Assembly (NCBI GenBank): GCA_021795435.1
Contig: JAJYPJ010000001.1
Coordinates: 1-64,000, forward strand
Direction of reading: 5' to 3'
Source: Pseudomonadota bacterium
Lineage (GTDB): Bacteria; Pseudomonadota; Gammaproteobacteria; Xanthomonadales; Rhodanobacteraceae
Length of the DNA stretch: 64,000 nucleotides
The notes below the pieces were generated by a model. That model was not told the origin of the DNA. It was given only the letters and a program-made list of their open reading frames with translations, and searched no databases. Positions 52,089 through 61,143 of this stretch are shown piece after piece. The position numbers and the translations under genes were made by a program. The first letter of the stretch is position 1, and each line of letters begins with the position of its first letter.

Positions 52089-53198
52089 ATGCCGATCAAG
52101 GGCAAACCCAATTCGCTGGATATCGCGCACCTGGCGGGCGTGTCGCAAGCCACGGTATCTCGCGCGTTGCGGGGCCACCCGGCTGTCAATCGCGCCACCC
52201 GCGAGCGCGTGCTTGCGGTCGCGCGTCAACTGAATTACACGGTGGACAAGAATGCTTCGAACCTTCGGACGCAGCAGTCGGGAACCCTCGCGTTGCTGCT
52301 GTTTGAAGATCCGACCGTTGACGATTCCAACATCAACCCGTTTTTCCATTCGATGCTGGGATCGATCACGCGTGTCTGCGCCCAACGTGGCTATGACCTG
52401 CTGATTTCGTTCCAGCAGCTCTCGCGTGACTGGCATGCCGACTACGAGGATTGCCACAAGGCCGATGGGCTGATCCTTCTGGGGTACGGCGATTACCGCG
52501 AATACCGGAGTCGACTGGAGGCCCTGGTCGCGCAGGGCACCCATTTCGTCCGCTGGGGCGCAGTGCTGGAGGACCAGCCGGGCATATCCATCGGTGGCGA
52601 CAATCATGCCGGCGGCGCCGCCGCGGCCCGCCATCTGCTGGCGCTGGGGCGTCGCCGGATCGGGTTCCTGGGCCACGCCTCCCAGGGCGCGCCGGAATTC
52701 CTCGAGCGGTACCAAGGCTATGCGGCGGCATTGCGTGAAGCCGGGCTGGTGGCCGATCCGTTGCTGCAGGCGGATGCCATATCCACCGAGCAGGCCGGGC
52801 GCGAAGCGGCCGAACTGGTCCTCGAGCGTGGTGCGCGGGTGGATGCATTGGTCTGTGCCAGCGACTTGATCGCGATCGGCGCACTGCGCGCGCTCCAGGC
52901 TCGAGGGCTGCGCGTTCCTGACGACGTGGCCCTGACAGGCTACGACGACATCCCCATGGCGCAGTTCACCACGCCGGCGCTGACCAGCGTCCAGCAAGAC
53001 ACGAAGCGTGCGGGCGAACTGCTGGTGGACACCCTGCTGAAGATGGTCCAAGGCGAAGCGATGGCGCCGATCAAGCTTGCGCCGCAATTGGTGGTGCGAC
53101 AGTCCTGCGGAGTGTCGCAGGCGCCGGCACGCTCGCCGGCCACGGTGACCACGCTCCCTGCCCATGGCCGTCGGCCCTCACGTGGCGCGCGCCATTGA
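52089..53198 (+). CDS. LacI-family transcriptional repressor of the sugar locus
   Basis: A 369-residue regulator. The N-terminal helix-turn-helix and hinge are LDIAHLAGVSQATVSRALRG (residues 9-28) and TRERVLAVARQLNY, then NASNLRTQQSGTLALLL; the rest is the periplasmic-binding-protein-like effector domain with GFLGHASQG, VCASDLIAIGALRAL, GYDDIPMAQFTTPALTSV. LacI proteins usually bind palindromes with a central CG, and the 14-mer with core ATACGTAT found three times at the sugar genes fits. The ligand is probably a maltodextrin or glucose derivative (inference). Its 3' end overlaps that of the convergent SLC45-like carrier by 21 bases. Confidence 0.93.
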   Translation: MPIKGKPNSLDIAHLAGVSQATVSRALRGHPAVNRATRERVLAVARQLNYTVDKNASNLRTQQSGTLALLLFEDPTVDDSNINPFFHSMLGSITRVCAQRGYDLLISFQQLSRDWHADYEDCHKADGLILLGYGDYREYRSRLEALVAQGTHFVRWGAVLEDQPGISIGGDNHAGGAAAARHLLALGRRRIGFLGHASQGAPEFLERYQGYAAALREAGLVADPLLQADAISTEQAGREAAELVLERGARVDALVCASDLIAIGALRALQARGLRVPDDVALTGYDDIPMAQFTTPALTSVQQDTKRAGELLVDTLLKMVQGEAMAPIKLAPQLVVRQSCGVSQAPARSPATVTTLPAHGRRPSRGARH

Positions 53199-54707
53199 CG
53201 ATCGGGCCGCAGACGGCTCGCGCACGCGAAGTACGGCCAGGCCCGCGGCGAACAGGCTGAGTGCGCCCAGGAGCAGTGCGCCCATCGCGTGGCCATCGAA
53301 AAGGTACCTCACCAGCAATCCGAGGATGCTGGCGGCTAGCAGTTGGGGGATGACAATGAAGAAATTGAAAATGCCCATGTAAACGCCCATCTTCCGGGCC
53401 GGCAGGTGGTCGGAGAGCAGGGCATACGGAAGCGAGAGGATCGACGCCCAGGCAATGCCGATGCCGATCATGGGTACGACCAGCCAGTGCGGGTTACTGA
53501 TCATGGAGATCGACAGGAACCCCGCCGCCCCCAGCCAGAGGTTCAGCAGGTGGGCCATGCGCAGCCCCAGCCGCCTGGCCATCGGGGCCAGCGCGATCGC
53601 CGCCAGCGCGGCGACCGCGTTGTAGACGGCAAACAGGATGCCTACCCAGTTGGCCCCGGCATTGAAGGCGGCGGACTGCGGATTGGTTGCGTGGAACTGG
53701 GCGGCAGTGACCGCAGGCGTGGTGTAGATCCACATGGCAAACAGCGCGAACCATGAGAAAAACTGCACCCACGCGAGACGTCGCATGGCCGCGGGCATGC
53801 CGTGCAGGTCTCGCATGATTTGTGCCCATGCGGGTGTCTTGCTGGCGCGCTGCCCCCCGGAGTAGGCCGCCAGCGCGGCGGAGAGCAATCCGAAGGCAAG
53901 CAGGCCGCCCGCCAGCAGATAGACCTCGGGCTTGAGCCGCAGCAGCCAGACCCCCATCGCCGAGCCGACGCCGGAGAGAGACCAGACCCACGCGCTTCTC
54001 CGGAGCCGGGCTGGTGCGACCACCGGCTCTCCATCCGTCGTGGATGGGGTCGTTGATTCATCGGCAAAGGCGTCCAATTGCTGTGGGGGGTACTCCTGTG
54101 TCGAGCCCACGGTCCAGACCATGGAAAGCAACAGGACCACGGCGCCCACATAGAAAGCGTAGCGGACCGTTTCCGGCAGCCGGCCCGGCGCGGCGGTATT
54201 GTCGAATCCGATTTGCGTGAGCAGCCATGGCAACGCCGACGCGATGACGGCCCCGATACCGATGAAGAACGTCTGCATCGCATAACCGGCCGGTCGCTGG
54301 CGTTCGGGCAATTGGTCGGCGACAAAGGCGCGGAAGGGCTCCATCGAGACGTTGAACGAGGCATCCATGATCCAGAGGGTGACCGCCGCCATCCATAGCG
54401 CCGAGGCATGTGGCATACCGACCAATGCTCCTGCGCTGAGCAATGCGCCAGCGAGAAAATAGGGTCGCCGCCGGCCCAGTCGCGTCCACGTACGGTCGGA
54501 ATAGTGGCCGATGATGGGCTGGACCAGCAGGCCGGTCAGCGGCGCAGCGATCCAGAGGATCGGAATCTGTTCGACATTCGATCCCAGGGTCTCGAAGATT
54601 CGGCTGACATTGGCGTTTTGCAGGGCAAAGCCGAACTGGATGCCAAGGAAACCGAAGCACATGTTCCAGATTTGCCAGAATCCCAGCTCGGGTTTGCGGC
54701 TCATCAT
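53178..54707 (-). CDS. SLC45/GPH-like MFS disaccharide transporter
   Basis: A 509-residue inner-membrane carrier of the sucrose/maltose-type MFS group. The N-terminus FWQIWNMCFGFLGIQFGFALQ (split in the first helix) and LTGLLVQPIIGHYSD, then RLGRRRPYF, are characteristic of SLC45/Suc1-like proteins. There is a long central loop (about residues 205-235) rich in Pro/Thr/Ser. It is the fourth gene of the operon that begins at 61.0 kb, starting with a four-base overlap, and would import the products of the three exported hydrolases. The 3' end overlaps the LacI gene on the other strand by 21 bases. Confidence 0.9.
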   Translation of the reverse strand: MMSRKPELGFWQIWNMCFGFLGIQFGFALQNANVSRIFETLGSNVEQIPILWIAAPLTGLLVQPIIGHYSDRTWTRLGRRRPYFLAGALLSAGALVGMPHASALWMAAVTLWIMDASFNVSMEPFRAFVADQLPERQRPAGYAMQTFFIGIGAVIASALPWLLTQIGFDNTAAPGRLPETVRYAFYVGAVVLLLSMVWTVGSTQEYPPQQLDAFADESTTPSTTDGEPVVAPARLRRSAWVWSLSGVGSAMGVWLLRLKPEVYLLAGGLLAFGLLSAALAAYSGGQRASKTPAWAQIMRDLHGMPAAMRRLAWVQFFSWFALFAMWIYTTPAVTAAQFHATNPQSAAFNAGANWVGILFAVYNAVAALAAIALAPMARRLGLRMAHLLNLWLGAAGFLSISMISNPHWLVVPMIGIGIAWASILSLPYALLSDHLPARKMGVYMGIFNFFIVIPQLLAASILGLLVRYLFDGHAMGALLLGALSLFAAGLAVLRVREPSAARSSMARAT

Positions 54708-56938
54708 GGCGCTCCATGGGTTGCCGTCGGGCGTGGCGCCGGCGGCGTGGGCGAGATGAGCAGCGCGTCGATACGGGCCTCATTGAGCGGCCCGCTTGCG
54801 CCACCGGCCCCACCCGTGAACAAGGCGGCCTGGCTCAGGTAACTCATGTTGAAGCCCGGAAGCAGGCGGAATTCGCAGCGCGCGCCGGCCGCGGCGTGGA
54901 ATCGGACCCGGCTTGAACGTTGCAGGCCGTGCCCCTGGGGCATGATCAACGGGCCTGTCCGGGCCGGCGGGGCGCCGCACTGGATGGCAATACGTCGAAC
55001 CGCCGCCGTGATACCCGTGTTGATGGGTCCGTTTGCATTATCGAATTCGAGTCGAAGGACGTATTCGCCGGTACGGGGTGCTGTCCACGTGCGCGGCCAT
55101 GCGCCACCGATGCGATCCGTGGGGCCCATGCATGCCGGTCGGCTCGGCAGCGACTGGACGCCATGGGCGACCGTGGTCAGGTTCACGCAGTGGCGCAGGC
55201 CATCGATTGGCAACCTCCATATCCGCGCGACCTTGTCCGACTGGATGCGTCCGTCGACCCAGAGCGTGGCCGGGACGGTGCTGCGAACGATCCACGCATG
55301 GCCTTCCTGCACAACGTGCGCCGGTGCCGGCGTTGCCGGGGCGAATGAGGGCAACGGTGCATGCAAGGGTGTCGAGATGGCCGTGATCGCCTTGAGCTGG
55401 ATGCGCACGGACTGGCCTTCGCGCGGCGCGCCGGCATCGGCAACGAGCAGGTTGCCCGCCATCTTCGCCGGACGAACCAGCGTGATCACTTGCCCTGGCA
55501 TCCGCAGAGAAATCGACGGGTGGTCACCGAAGAGCATCGGCACGAGCGAGACGGGAATCTCGGGGCGTATGCGGCCATTGTTCTCGAGACCGAACACGCC
55601 CTCGACCACCATGTTCAGGTAGCCCGCCACGGACCAGAGCTGGCGGCGGGAATCCACCACTGGGCCTCCCAGTTTGCCGGGCAGCTTCGTGTCGAGCTGC
55701 GGGAGCGCGAAGTTTTCCATGTTCGAACCGCTCAGGGCCGCGGCGCGGATCAGCGAGCGCAGTTCGTGGGCAATGCGCGCCGGATTCTGGATCCTCCGGG
55801 CTGCACGCAGCGCATAGGCGCTGACGAAGGGCCACATGGCCCGGTTGTGATAGACGGGTTGACTGGCGCGTTCGGGCCAGATCACCGGCGTGCCCGCCGG
55901 CCAGCTTGGATAGTCATTCAGGGCGAGGCGTGCGCGCTTGCCATCGGCCACGCCGCTGACAATGGCCAGCGAAGTACCCAGCAGGTCGTAGGCATCCACG
56001 GGCAATGGCGGATTGCCGCCGCCCAGGTAGCTGCGGTAGAGGCCTCGCCCAGGGTTCCAGAACCAGCGGTTGATGGCCGCCTTCAAGGCATCGGCCTGGC
56101 GGGCATAGTGCGTCGCGATGGCGGTATGGCCGCGACGCTGCGCCAGCTGCACGGCCAGTCGCAGGGCTTCGTAATGCAGGACATTCGTCGACAGCGCGAA
56201 GGAACTGGCGATGAAGCGGACGTTGCGCGCGGTCCAGCCCGGATACGTCTGCTCGCGCCAGTCCATGAAAGAGGTCTCGCCGCGGTAGAGGCCGATGTCC
56301 GGATCAAAGGCGTATGTGCGGTCTTGGGCCAGCGTGTCGCGCAATGCCTTCCAGGTCAGTTCGGCGAATGCAGGGGCCTGCAGCAGATGCCGAGCCCCGA
56401 GGAACCACACCACGCGGTCGGTGCTGATGGGCCAGCTGCCGCCAGAACCGGTGTCTTGCAGCACGTAGAGGCCTTGAGGGGCGCGATTGTCGCGGACGCC
56501 CGAGACCTTGAACGCCAGCGAGTTCCGCGCACGATCCGGATCGAAGCGCCAGAGCGCAAGATCCGTGGAGTAGGACAAGTCCCGGGTCCATACAAACGGC
56601 CATTGCTTTCCGGCGACAAAGCAGTGGCATGGCACGGGCTTGCCGTGGTTCCAAGCGCCATCGGTGATCTCGGAGACGGCGTCCCGCCGGAGGTCCTGCT
56701 GGGCCATCGCGAACAGGCCGTCAAACAACACGCTCGCCGTTTCGACGCGCCAGGGGGCCGGCGGGATCGCGCGTGTCCCCCGACCTTCGGACAGCAAGAA
56801 TCCCGCACCATCGCGACGCATGCTGGCTGAACGCCCCTGCCAGTCCAGCCTCCCATGCCAGTCGCCCGCAACCCGCGCGTGCGCAAGCAGCGGTGCAACG
56901 GCGAGCGCCAGCAGTGCCGAGCTCCCGCGCCGCATCAC
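54704..56938 (-). CDS. Exported six-hairpin (GH63/GH37-like) glycoside hydrolase
   Basis: A 744-residue exported protein. A signal peptide (MMRRGSSALLALAVAPLLAHA) precedes an (alpha/alpha)6 toroid of the glucosidase/trehalase type, with QWPFVWTRDLSYSTDLAL, ETSFMDWREQTYPGW, SLGGGNPP-like loops, WPERASQPVYHNRAMWPF and LWSVAGYLNMVVEGVFG. The C-terminal 200 residues, after about residue 530, look like one or two beta-sandwich modules rich in Pro, Thr and Cys, possibly binding domains. Annotators often call such proteins six-hairpin glycosidase-like. The likely substrate is an alpha-glucan derivative, judged by the operon. Both ends overlap neighbours by four bases. Confidence 0.8.
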   Translation of the reverse strand: MMRRGSSALLALAVAPLLAHARVAGDWHGRLDWQGRSASMRRDGAGFLLSEGRGTRAIPPAPWRVETASVLFDGLFAMAQQDLRRDAVSEITDGAWNHGKPVPCHCFVAGKQWPFVWTRDLSYSTDLALWRFDPDRARNSLAFKVSGVRDNRAPQGLYVLQDTGSGGSWPISTDRVVWFLGARHLLQAPAFAELTWKALRDTLAQDRTYAFDPDIGLYRGETSFMDWREQTYPGWTARNVRFIASSFALSTNVLHYEALRLAVQLAQRRGHTAIATHYARQADALKAAINRWFWNPGRGLYRSYLGGGNPPLPVDAYDLLGTSLAIVSGVADGKRARLALNDYPSWPAGTPVIWPERASQPVYHNRAMWPFVSAYALRAARRIQNPARIAHELRSLIRAAALSGSNMENFALPQLDTKLPGKLGGPVVDSRRQLWSVAGYLNMVVEGVFGLENNGRIRPEIPVSLVPMLFGDHPSISLRMPGQVITLVRPAKMAGNLLVADAGAPREGQSVRIQLKAITAISTPLHAPLPSFAPATPAPAHVVQEGHAWIVRSTVPATLWVDGRIQSDKVARIWRLPIDGLRHCVNLTTVAHGVQSLPSRPACMGPTDRIGGAWPRTWTAPRTGEYVLRLEFDNANGPINTGITAAVRRIAIQCGAPPARTGPLIMPQGHGLQRSSRVRFHAAAGARCEFRLLPGFNMSYLSQAALFTGGAGGASGPLNEARIDALLISPTPPAPRPTATHGAP

Positions 56939-59352
56939 CGTGACTCCAGCGTCAATCGCGCGCCTGATTCCGACGCAAGGCGCACGTAGGTCACCGGTCC
57001 AAAGCGGTCCCTTCCTGTAGACCAGCCTGGCCCGGCGCCGGATTCGAGTCGGCGAAGGCTCGCAAGTCGCGGCAGTGGCGCCCCCGAGGCCTGTAACGCA
57101 TGGGCCGCAATGCCGTGGACGGCGAACAGATACGTCCGTAGCGCGGGGTGATAGCTGCCACGAGGCTGCGAGATCGTCAGGTGCACGGCGGTTCCCACTC
57201 GTTGGACGTCGATTTGCTGAAGATAGTAGGAGCCATGCGCGTAGGCATCATCGTTGCCATCATCGTCGTAGTACTCGAACGAACTGCCCGTTCCAGTGGG
57301 AAAGGCCTGCACGGTGACCTGCGTCACCGAATGCTGGTGCACAAATTGCAGAACTGGCTGCATCGGGATGATCGCGCCATCACGCACGAAGATCGGAATG
57401 TCCTTCCACGTCCGCCAATCGACGGGGACGGTGATCACTTGGCCACCGGTGTACGACTTGCCGGTGTTCCAGTCGAGCCAGGTGCCGGGCGGCAGCAGGA
57501 TCTGTTTTTGCCTCTGGCCCTGCTGCATGACCGGTGCCACCAGCAACCAGTCACCAAACATCCAGGCGCTCGAGTCGTCTTGGACGGCCGCATCATCGGG
57601 GAAAACCATGGGCAGCGGCCGCACGATGCCGATGCCGCGCTCCGCATCGGCCCACGCATAGCTGTAGATGTAGGGGAGCAATCGGTATCGAAGCCGGATC
57701 GCCGCGACGGCGGCCGCTTCCGCCGTGGCGCCATACCGCCACGGTTGGCGGCGCTGGTCATGCGTGCCGTGGACCCGCATGATCGGGCTGAAGGCATCGA
57801 ACTCCATCCAGCGGGCATAGTTCTCCGGGCTTGGGTGGCCATTGAAGCCACCTCCATCCATGGTCCACCACATTTCGCCGGTGTCGATGGCACTGAGCAT
57901 GCGCACTCGCTGTGCCGCCATGCTGGCAAAGCCGGTGTCGATGTCCCCCGACCATAGCGCGTAGGCATAACGCTGCGCGCCAAGGTAAAAATCGCGGTTG
58001 AGTGAGAACACGCGCGTGCCGGGGAAGTACCTGCGCTGCCCGTCATAGAGCGCGCGTTCCATGTTCATGAATTGCGTGTCGTCCGGCGTCGTGTCGGCCT
58101 CGTCGTTCCACCATCCGACAATACCCGTCTCGAAGCTGTGTCGCAGGGTTGGATTGAAGAACCAGGCGCGGACGGCGGGATTGTCGAAGTCGAGATCCTG
58201 CACGAGCTTGTGCGAAAAGTAGTCCGGTTCGGCTTTCAGGCCCGGGAACCAGAAATCGTGGGCGCTGGCGTACCGGCCCTCGACCGTGTGCACGTGAATG
58301 CGCGGCTTCATGATGCCGATCAGGTGCACGCCCAGCGCATCCAACTGCTTTTTCAGCAACCCGTCGGGACCGCCGGGGAACTTGGTCGTGTTCCAGCGGA
58401 ATTCCCCATAATGGTCCTTGCCCCAGGCCTTCCAATCGAAATCCAGCGAAAACGCATCCAGCGGGATGGCCAGGGTCCGGTACTTGCGCACGATGTGCAG
58501 CAGCTCGGACTGGTCCATGCCCCATTGGCTGTTGATGAAGCCGAGGGACCATTCCGGGAAGAGCGGGGACGGGCCGCTGAGGGTGCGAAGACCGTCAAAC
58601 AGCGTTCCCGGCTTGCCGGTCACGATGTACAGCCGGATGTCGGGACGTGACATCCCGCGCCATTCGATCCGTCCCGAATGGATGTCCACGTGGGCGCCTA
58701 GCGTATCGACGAGAACGCCCCAGCCCGCGGTACTCCACAGCCAAGGCGCGCCGGGATGCCCCTGCTCACCCGCCGTCACGTTCCACGGACCCTGCCGAAG
58801 CATGCCTTCGCCGGCACCGACTGATTTGCTGTAGCCGCCCAGGCCATAGAGCGCGTCGGCAGGATTCACGGACATCTGGATCCGCCCATGCGCCATCCGC
58901 TCCATGCCATCCAGCGCAATCAGGGGCCGTCCTGACCCATCCTCGATCCGCAGTGCCTGTGCGGCAGCGTCCCACCGCAGCCTCATGGATGGCGAGTGCT
59001 CGGAGAGGTTGCCTTGGCCGTCCTGGTCGCGTTGCGGCGCGTAGTGTCCAGGGACTCGGTGCGGATCAAGCACCAGGGTTGCCGCGCTGGCGTGGGCGCT
59101 GGGCAGGAGGTGGATCTCGACGATGTTCGGTGCACGCCAGCGGACGCTGAGCACGTCGGGGCCCCAGGGCATCCGGCTCGCGTCATGGTTCAGGGCTTCT
59201 GCAGGCTCAGTGCGAAGGCTGCGCAAATCGAAGCCGTAGCGGTGCGTGGTCACCAGGGCGAACCGCGCAGACGGAGCGGCCTGGGCCCGTGCCGGCATCG
59301 TGGCCGGCAGCGCCAGGAAGCCCGCGAGGAGTGTGGCGGTCAACATACGCAT
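56935..59352 (-). CDS. Exported GH31 alpha-glucosidase/alpha-xylosidase
   Basis: An 805-residue family 31 hydrolase with a signal peptide (ending AARAQA-like: ATMPARAQA). The (beta/alpha)8 barrel shows FSLDFDWKAWGKDHYGEF, the nucleophile region GIVGWWNDEADTTP near residue 415, the acid/base Asp in MDGGGFNGHPSPENYARW near 497, and the later LRYRLLPYIYSYAW and GTWLDWNTGKSYTGG motifs. It acts in the periplasm on alpha-linked glucosides; linkage is uncertain. ATG 59352 overlaps the GH13 stop by one base and has GGAG eight bases upstream. Confidence 0.92.
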   Translation of the reverse strand: MRMLTATLLAGFLALPATMPARAQAAPSARFALVTTHRYGFDLRSLRTEPAEALNHDASRMPWGPDVLSVRWRAPNIVEIHLLPSAHASAATLVLDPHRVPGHYAPQRDQDGQGNLSEHSPSMRLRWDAAAQALRIEDGSGRPLIALDGMERMAHGRIQMSVNPADALYGLGGYSKSVGAGEGMLRQGPWNVTAGEQGHPGAPWLWSTAGWGVLVDTLGAHVDIHSGRIEWRGMSRPDIRLYIVTGKPGTLFDGLRTLSGPSPLFPEWSLGFINSQWGMDQSELLHIVRKYRTLAIPLDAFSLDFDWKAWGKDHYGEFRWNTTKFPGGPDGLLKKQLDALGVHLIGIMKPRIHVHTVEGRYASAHDFWFPGLKAEPDYFSHKLVQDLDFDNPAVRAWFFNPTLRHSFETGIVGWWNDEADTTPDDTQFMNMERALYDGQRRYFPGTRVFSLNRDFYLGAQRYAYALWSGDIDTGFASMAAQRVRMLSAIDTGEMWWTMDGGGFNGHPSPENYARWMEFDAFSPIMRVHGTHDQRRQPWRYGATAEAAAVAAIRLRYRLLPYIYSYAWADAERGIGIVRPLPMVFPDDAAVQDDSSAWMFGDWLLVAPVMQQGQRQKQILLPPGTWLDWNTGKSYTGGQVITVPVDWRTWKDIPIFVRDGAIIPMQPVLQFVHQHSVTQVTVQAFPTGTGSSFEYYDDDGNDDAYAHGSYYLQQIDVQRVGTAVHLTISQPRGSYHPALRTYLFAVHGIAAHALQASGAPLPRLASLRRLESGAGPGWSTGRDRFGPVTYVRLASESGARLTLESR

Positions 59353-61010
59353 CAGCGGTGCTCCGATGGAAGGGCCGCAGGTTGCGCGATGCCTTCGAGG
59401 ACGACACTGCCATAGGCAGGCAGACGGAGGACGCCTCCCGTCACGTCGGTGCCGGATTCGCTCGCGCGAAGCAGTGTGCCGTAGGCAAATCCTTCAACGG
59501 GGCGAAGCATCAGTTGCTGTTCGCGCCCGGAGAGATTGTGCACGACGAGGACGCGTCCCTGCGCATCCTGCAGCCGCCATGCCGCCAGGGCGGCGTTGCC
59601 GCTGGCGAATTCGCCAGCCACGCCATCGCGAAGTGGTGCAATGTCCATGCGCCAGCGGATCAGTTCCCTGTAGCGTTCAAGCAGCGAGTGTGGATTGTTT
59701 TCCTCGGCCTGCACGGAGACGCCCCGATTGGCTGGAATGTTCGTCGGCTCCCATGACGGCTCCCCGGGCGAATGAGGATTGACGTCCCAGCGCATGGGTT
59801 CGCGGATCTGCGGATCAGGCTTGGTCCCGCGCATGCCGATTTCCTCGCCATAGTAGACGAATGGATGGCCCGGTAGCGTCAGCAGGAGCGCGGCGGCAAG
59901 CTTCATCTCGCGCATGTTGCCGGCCAGGTCGCTCATGATCCGGTTCTCGTCATGGTTGGTCAGGAAGGGCGCGTCCATCACGTAATGGCCGGCCGCCGCC
60001 CTGTATTGCTGCTGGATGCTGACGAGCTCCGCGCCAATACCGGCATCGCTGCCAAGCCGGACGCTCCGGATCAACGTGCGCGCCAGGGGGAAATCGAACA
60101 CGGCATTCAGTGGCTTGACGAATGGCGCCATGTAACGCGTGCTCGTGCCCGCGACCTCGCCGACGAGATAGGCGTCCTGATCGACCGGGCGGATGCCGTC
60201 GCGGAACTGTTGCCACCATGCTGCGCTGCGATCCATCACCGCGAGGTCGTCGTCGTCGCGATCGAGCTTGTCATAGATGTGCTTGGCTGCATCCAGGCGG
60301 AATCCGTCGGCGCCCTTGCGCAGCCAGAACCGGCCGATGCCGATCATCGCCGCTCGCACCGACGGATTGTCGTAATCGAGATCCGGCATTTGCACGTCGA
60401 AAATCCCCATGTAGTGCTGCGTGCCCCATGGCGTTTCGATCCGGTGCCAGATGGGCGCGCCCCAAGGGCTGACTTCGGTCAGGTTGGTGGCCGGCGTAGC
60501 CCAGTAGTACCAGTGGCGGTAGGGGCTGTGGGGATCCCGTGATGCCTCGAACCAGGGATTTTCGGCGCTGGTGTGGTTTGCGACCAGGTCGAGGATCACC
60601 TTGATGTGGTCCGCGTGGGCTGCCCGCACCAATCGCTCGAAGTCGGCCATCGTGCCGTACTGCGGGTTGATGGCGCGATAGTTGGTCACGTCGTAGCCAT
60701 GGTAGCTGGGCGACGCGAAGATGGGCATCAGCCAAAGGCCGCTGACGCCAAGGGCTTTCAGGTAGGGGAGCTTCCGGGTAATTCCGTTGAGGTCGCCGAT
60801 CCCGTCGCCGTTGCTGTCGTAGAAGGAGCGCACGAACACCTCGTAGAAGACGCCGGATGGCGCAGGGGCACCGAGGCCAGACCGGTCGATCGGTGCTGCA
60901 GCCGCTGGGTGGTTCGTGCGCTCCGCGGCGCGAACGGCGGGCAAGCCCGTCGCCAGGAGGGACAGCGTCAGTCCCAGCAGGATCGCGTGTGCTCGACTCG
61001 GCATGACCAT
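59352..61010 (-). CDS. Exported GH13 alpha-amylase family enzyme
   Basis: A 552-residue family 13 hydrolase and the first gene of the four-gene operon. A signal peptide (AHAILLGLTLSLLATGLPAV, then RA) sends it to the periplasm. Conserved regions are SGVFYEVFVRSFYDSNGDG, DLVANHTS, nucleophile Asp near 238 in GFRLDAAKH, Glu near 283 in YLVGEVAG, and Asp near 353 in FLTNHDENR; FVYYGEEIGM is also typical. It probably cuts maltodextrins brought in by the TonB receptor. An operator lies 75 bases upstream. ATG 61004 is a possible alternative start. Confidence 0.93.
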   Translation of the reverse strand: MVMPSRAHAILLGLTLSLLATGLPAVRAAERTNHPAAAAPIDRSGLGAPAPSGVFYEVFVRSFYDSNGDGIGDLNGITRKLPYLKALGVSGLWLMPIFASPSYHGYDVTNYRAINPQYGTMADFERLVRAAHADHIKVILDLVANHTSAENPWFEASRDPHSPYRHWYYWATPATNLTEVSPWGAPIWHRIETPWGTQHYMGIFDVQMPDLDYDNPSVRAAMIGIGRFWLRKGADGFRLDAAKHIYDKLDRDDDDLAVMDRSAAWWQQFRDGIRPVDQDAYLVGEVAGTSTRYMAPFVKPLNAVFDFPLARTLIRSVRLGSDAGIGAELVSIQQQYRAAAGHYVMDAPFLTNHDENRIMSDLAGNMREMKLAAALLLTLPGHPFVYYGEEIGMRGTKPDPQIREPMRWDVNPHSPGEPSWEPTNIPANRGVSVQAEENNPHSLLERYRELIRWRMDIAPLRDGVAGEFASGNAALAAWRLQDAQGRVLVVHNLSGREQQLMLRPVEGFAYGTLLRASESGTDVTGGVLRLPAYGSVVLEGIAQPAALPSEHR

Positions 61011-61084
61011 GTCGTTGTCCTCGTGGCGATGGAAGGCAGGTCGGATCCGGGATGGTAGGCTGCAGCGTGCGCCGTGACGGCTGC

Positions 61085-61098
61085 TGCATACGTATTCA
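61085..61098 (-). promoter_or_regulatory. LacI-type operator, copy 3 (hydrolase operon)
   Basis: The plus strand reads TGCATACGTATTCA, the exact reverse complement of the other two 14-mers. It is 75 bases upstream of the GH13 start at 61010 and points toward that operon. Confidence 0.75.
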
Positions 61099-61143
61099 TC
61101 CGAATCGCGTCACGCCGCCGGCGGATCGGCGAACCCAGCGCGC

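Noticed and set aside
55361-56830. 489-residue open frame antisense to the six-hairpin hydrolase
   Set aside because: Composition is that of a complementary-strand shadow and no domain is recognisable; the minus-strand gene is well supported.
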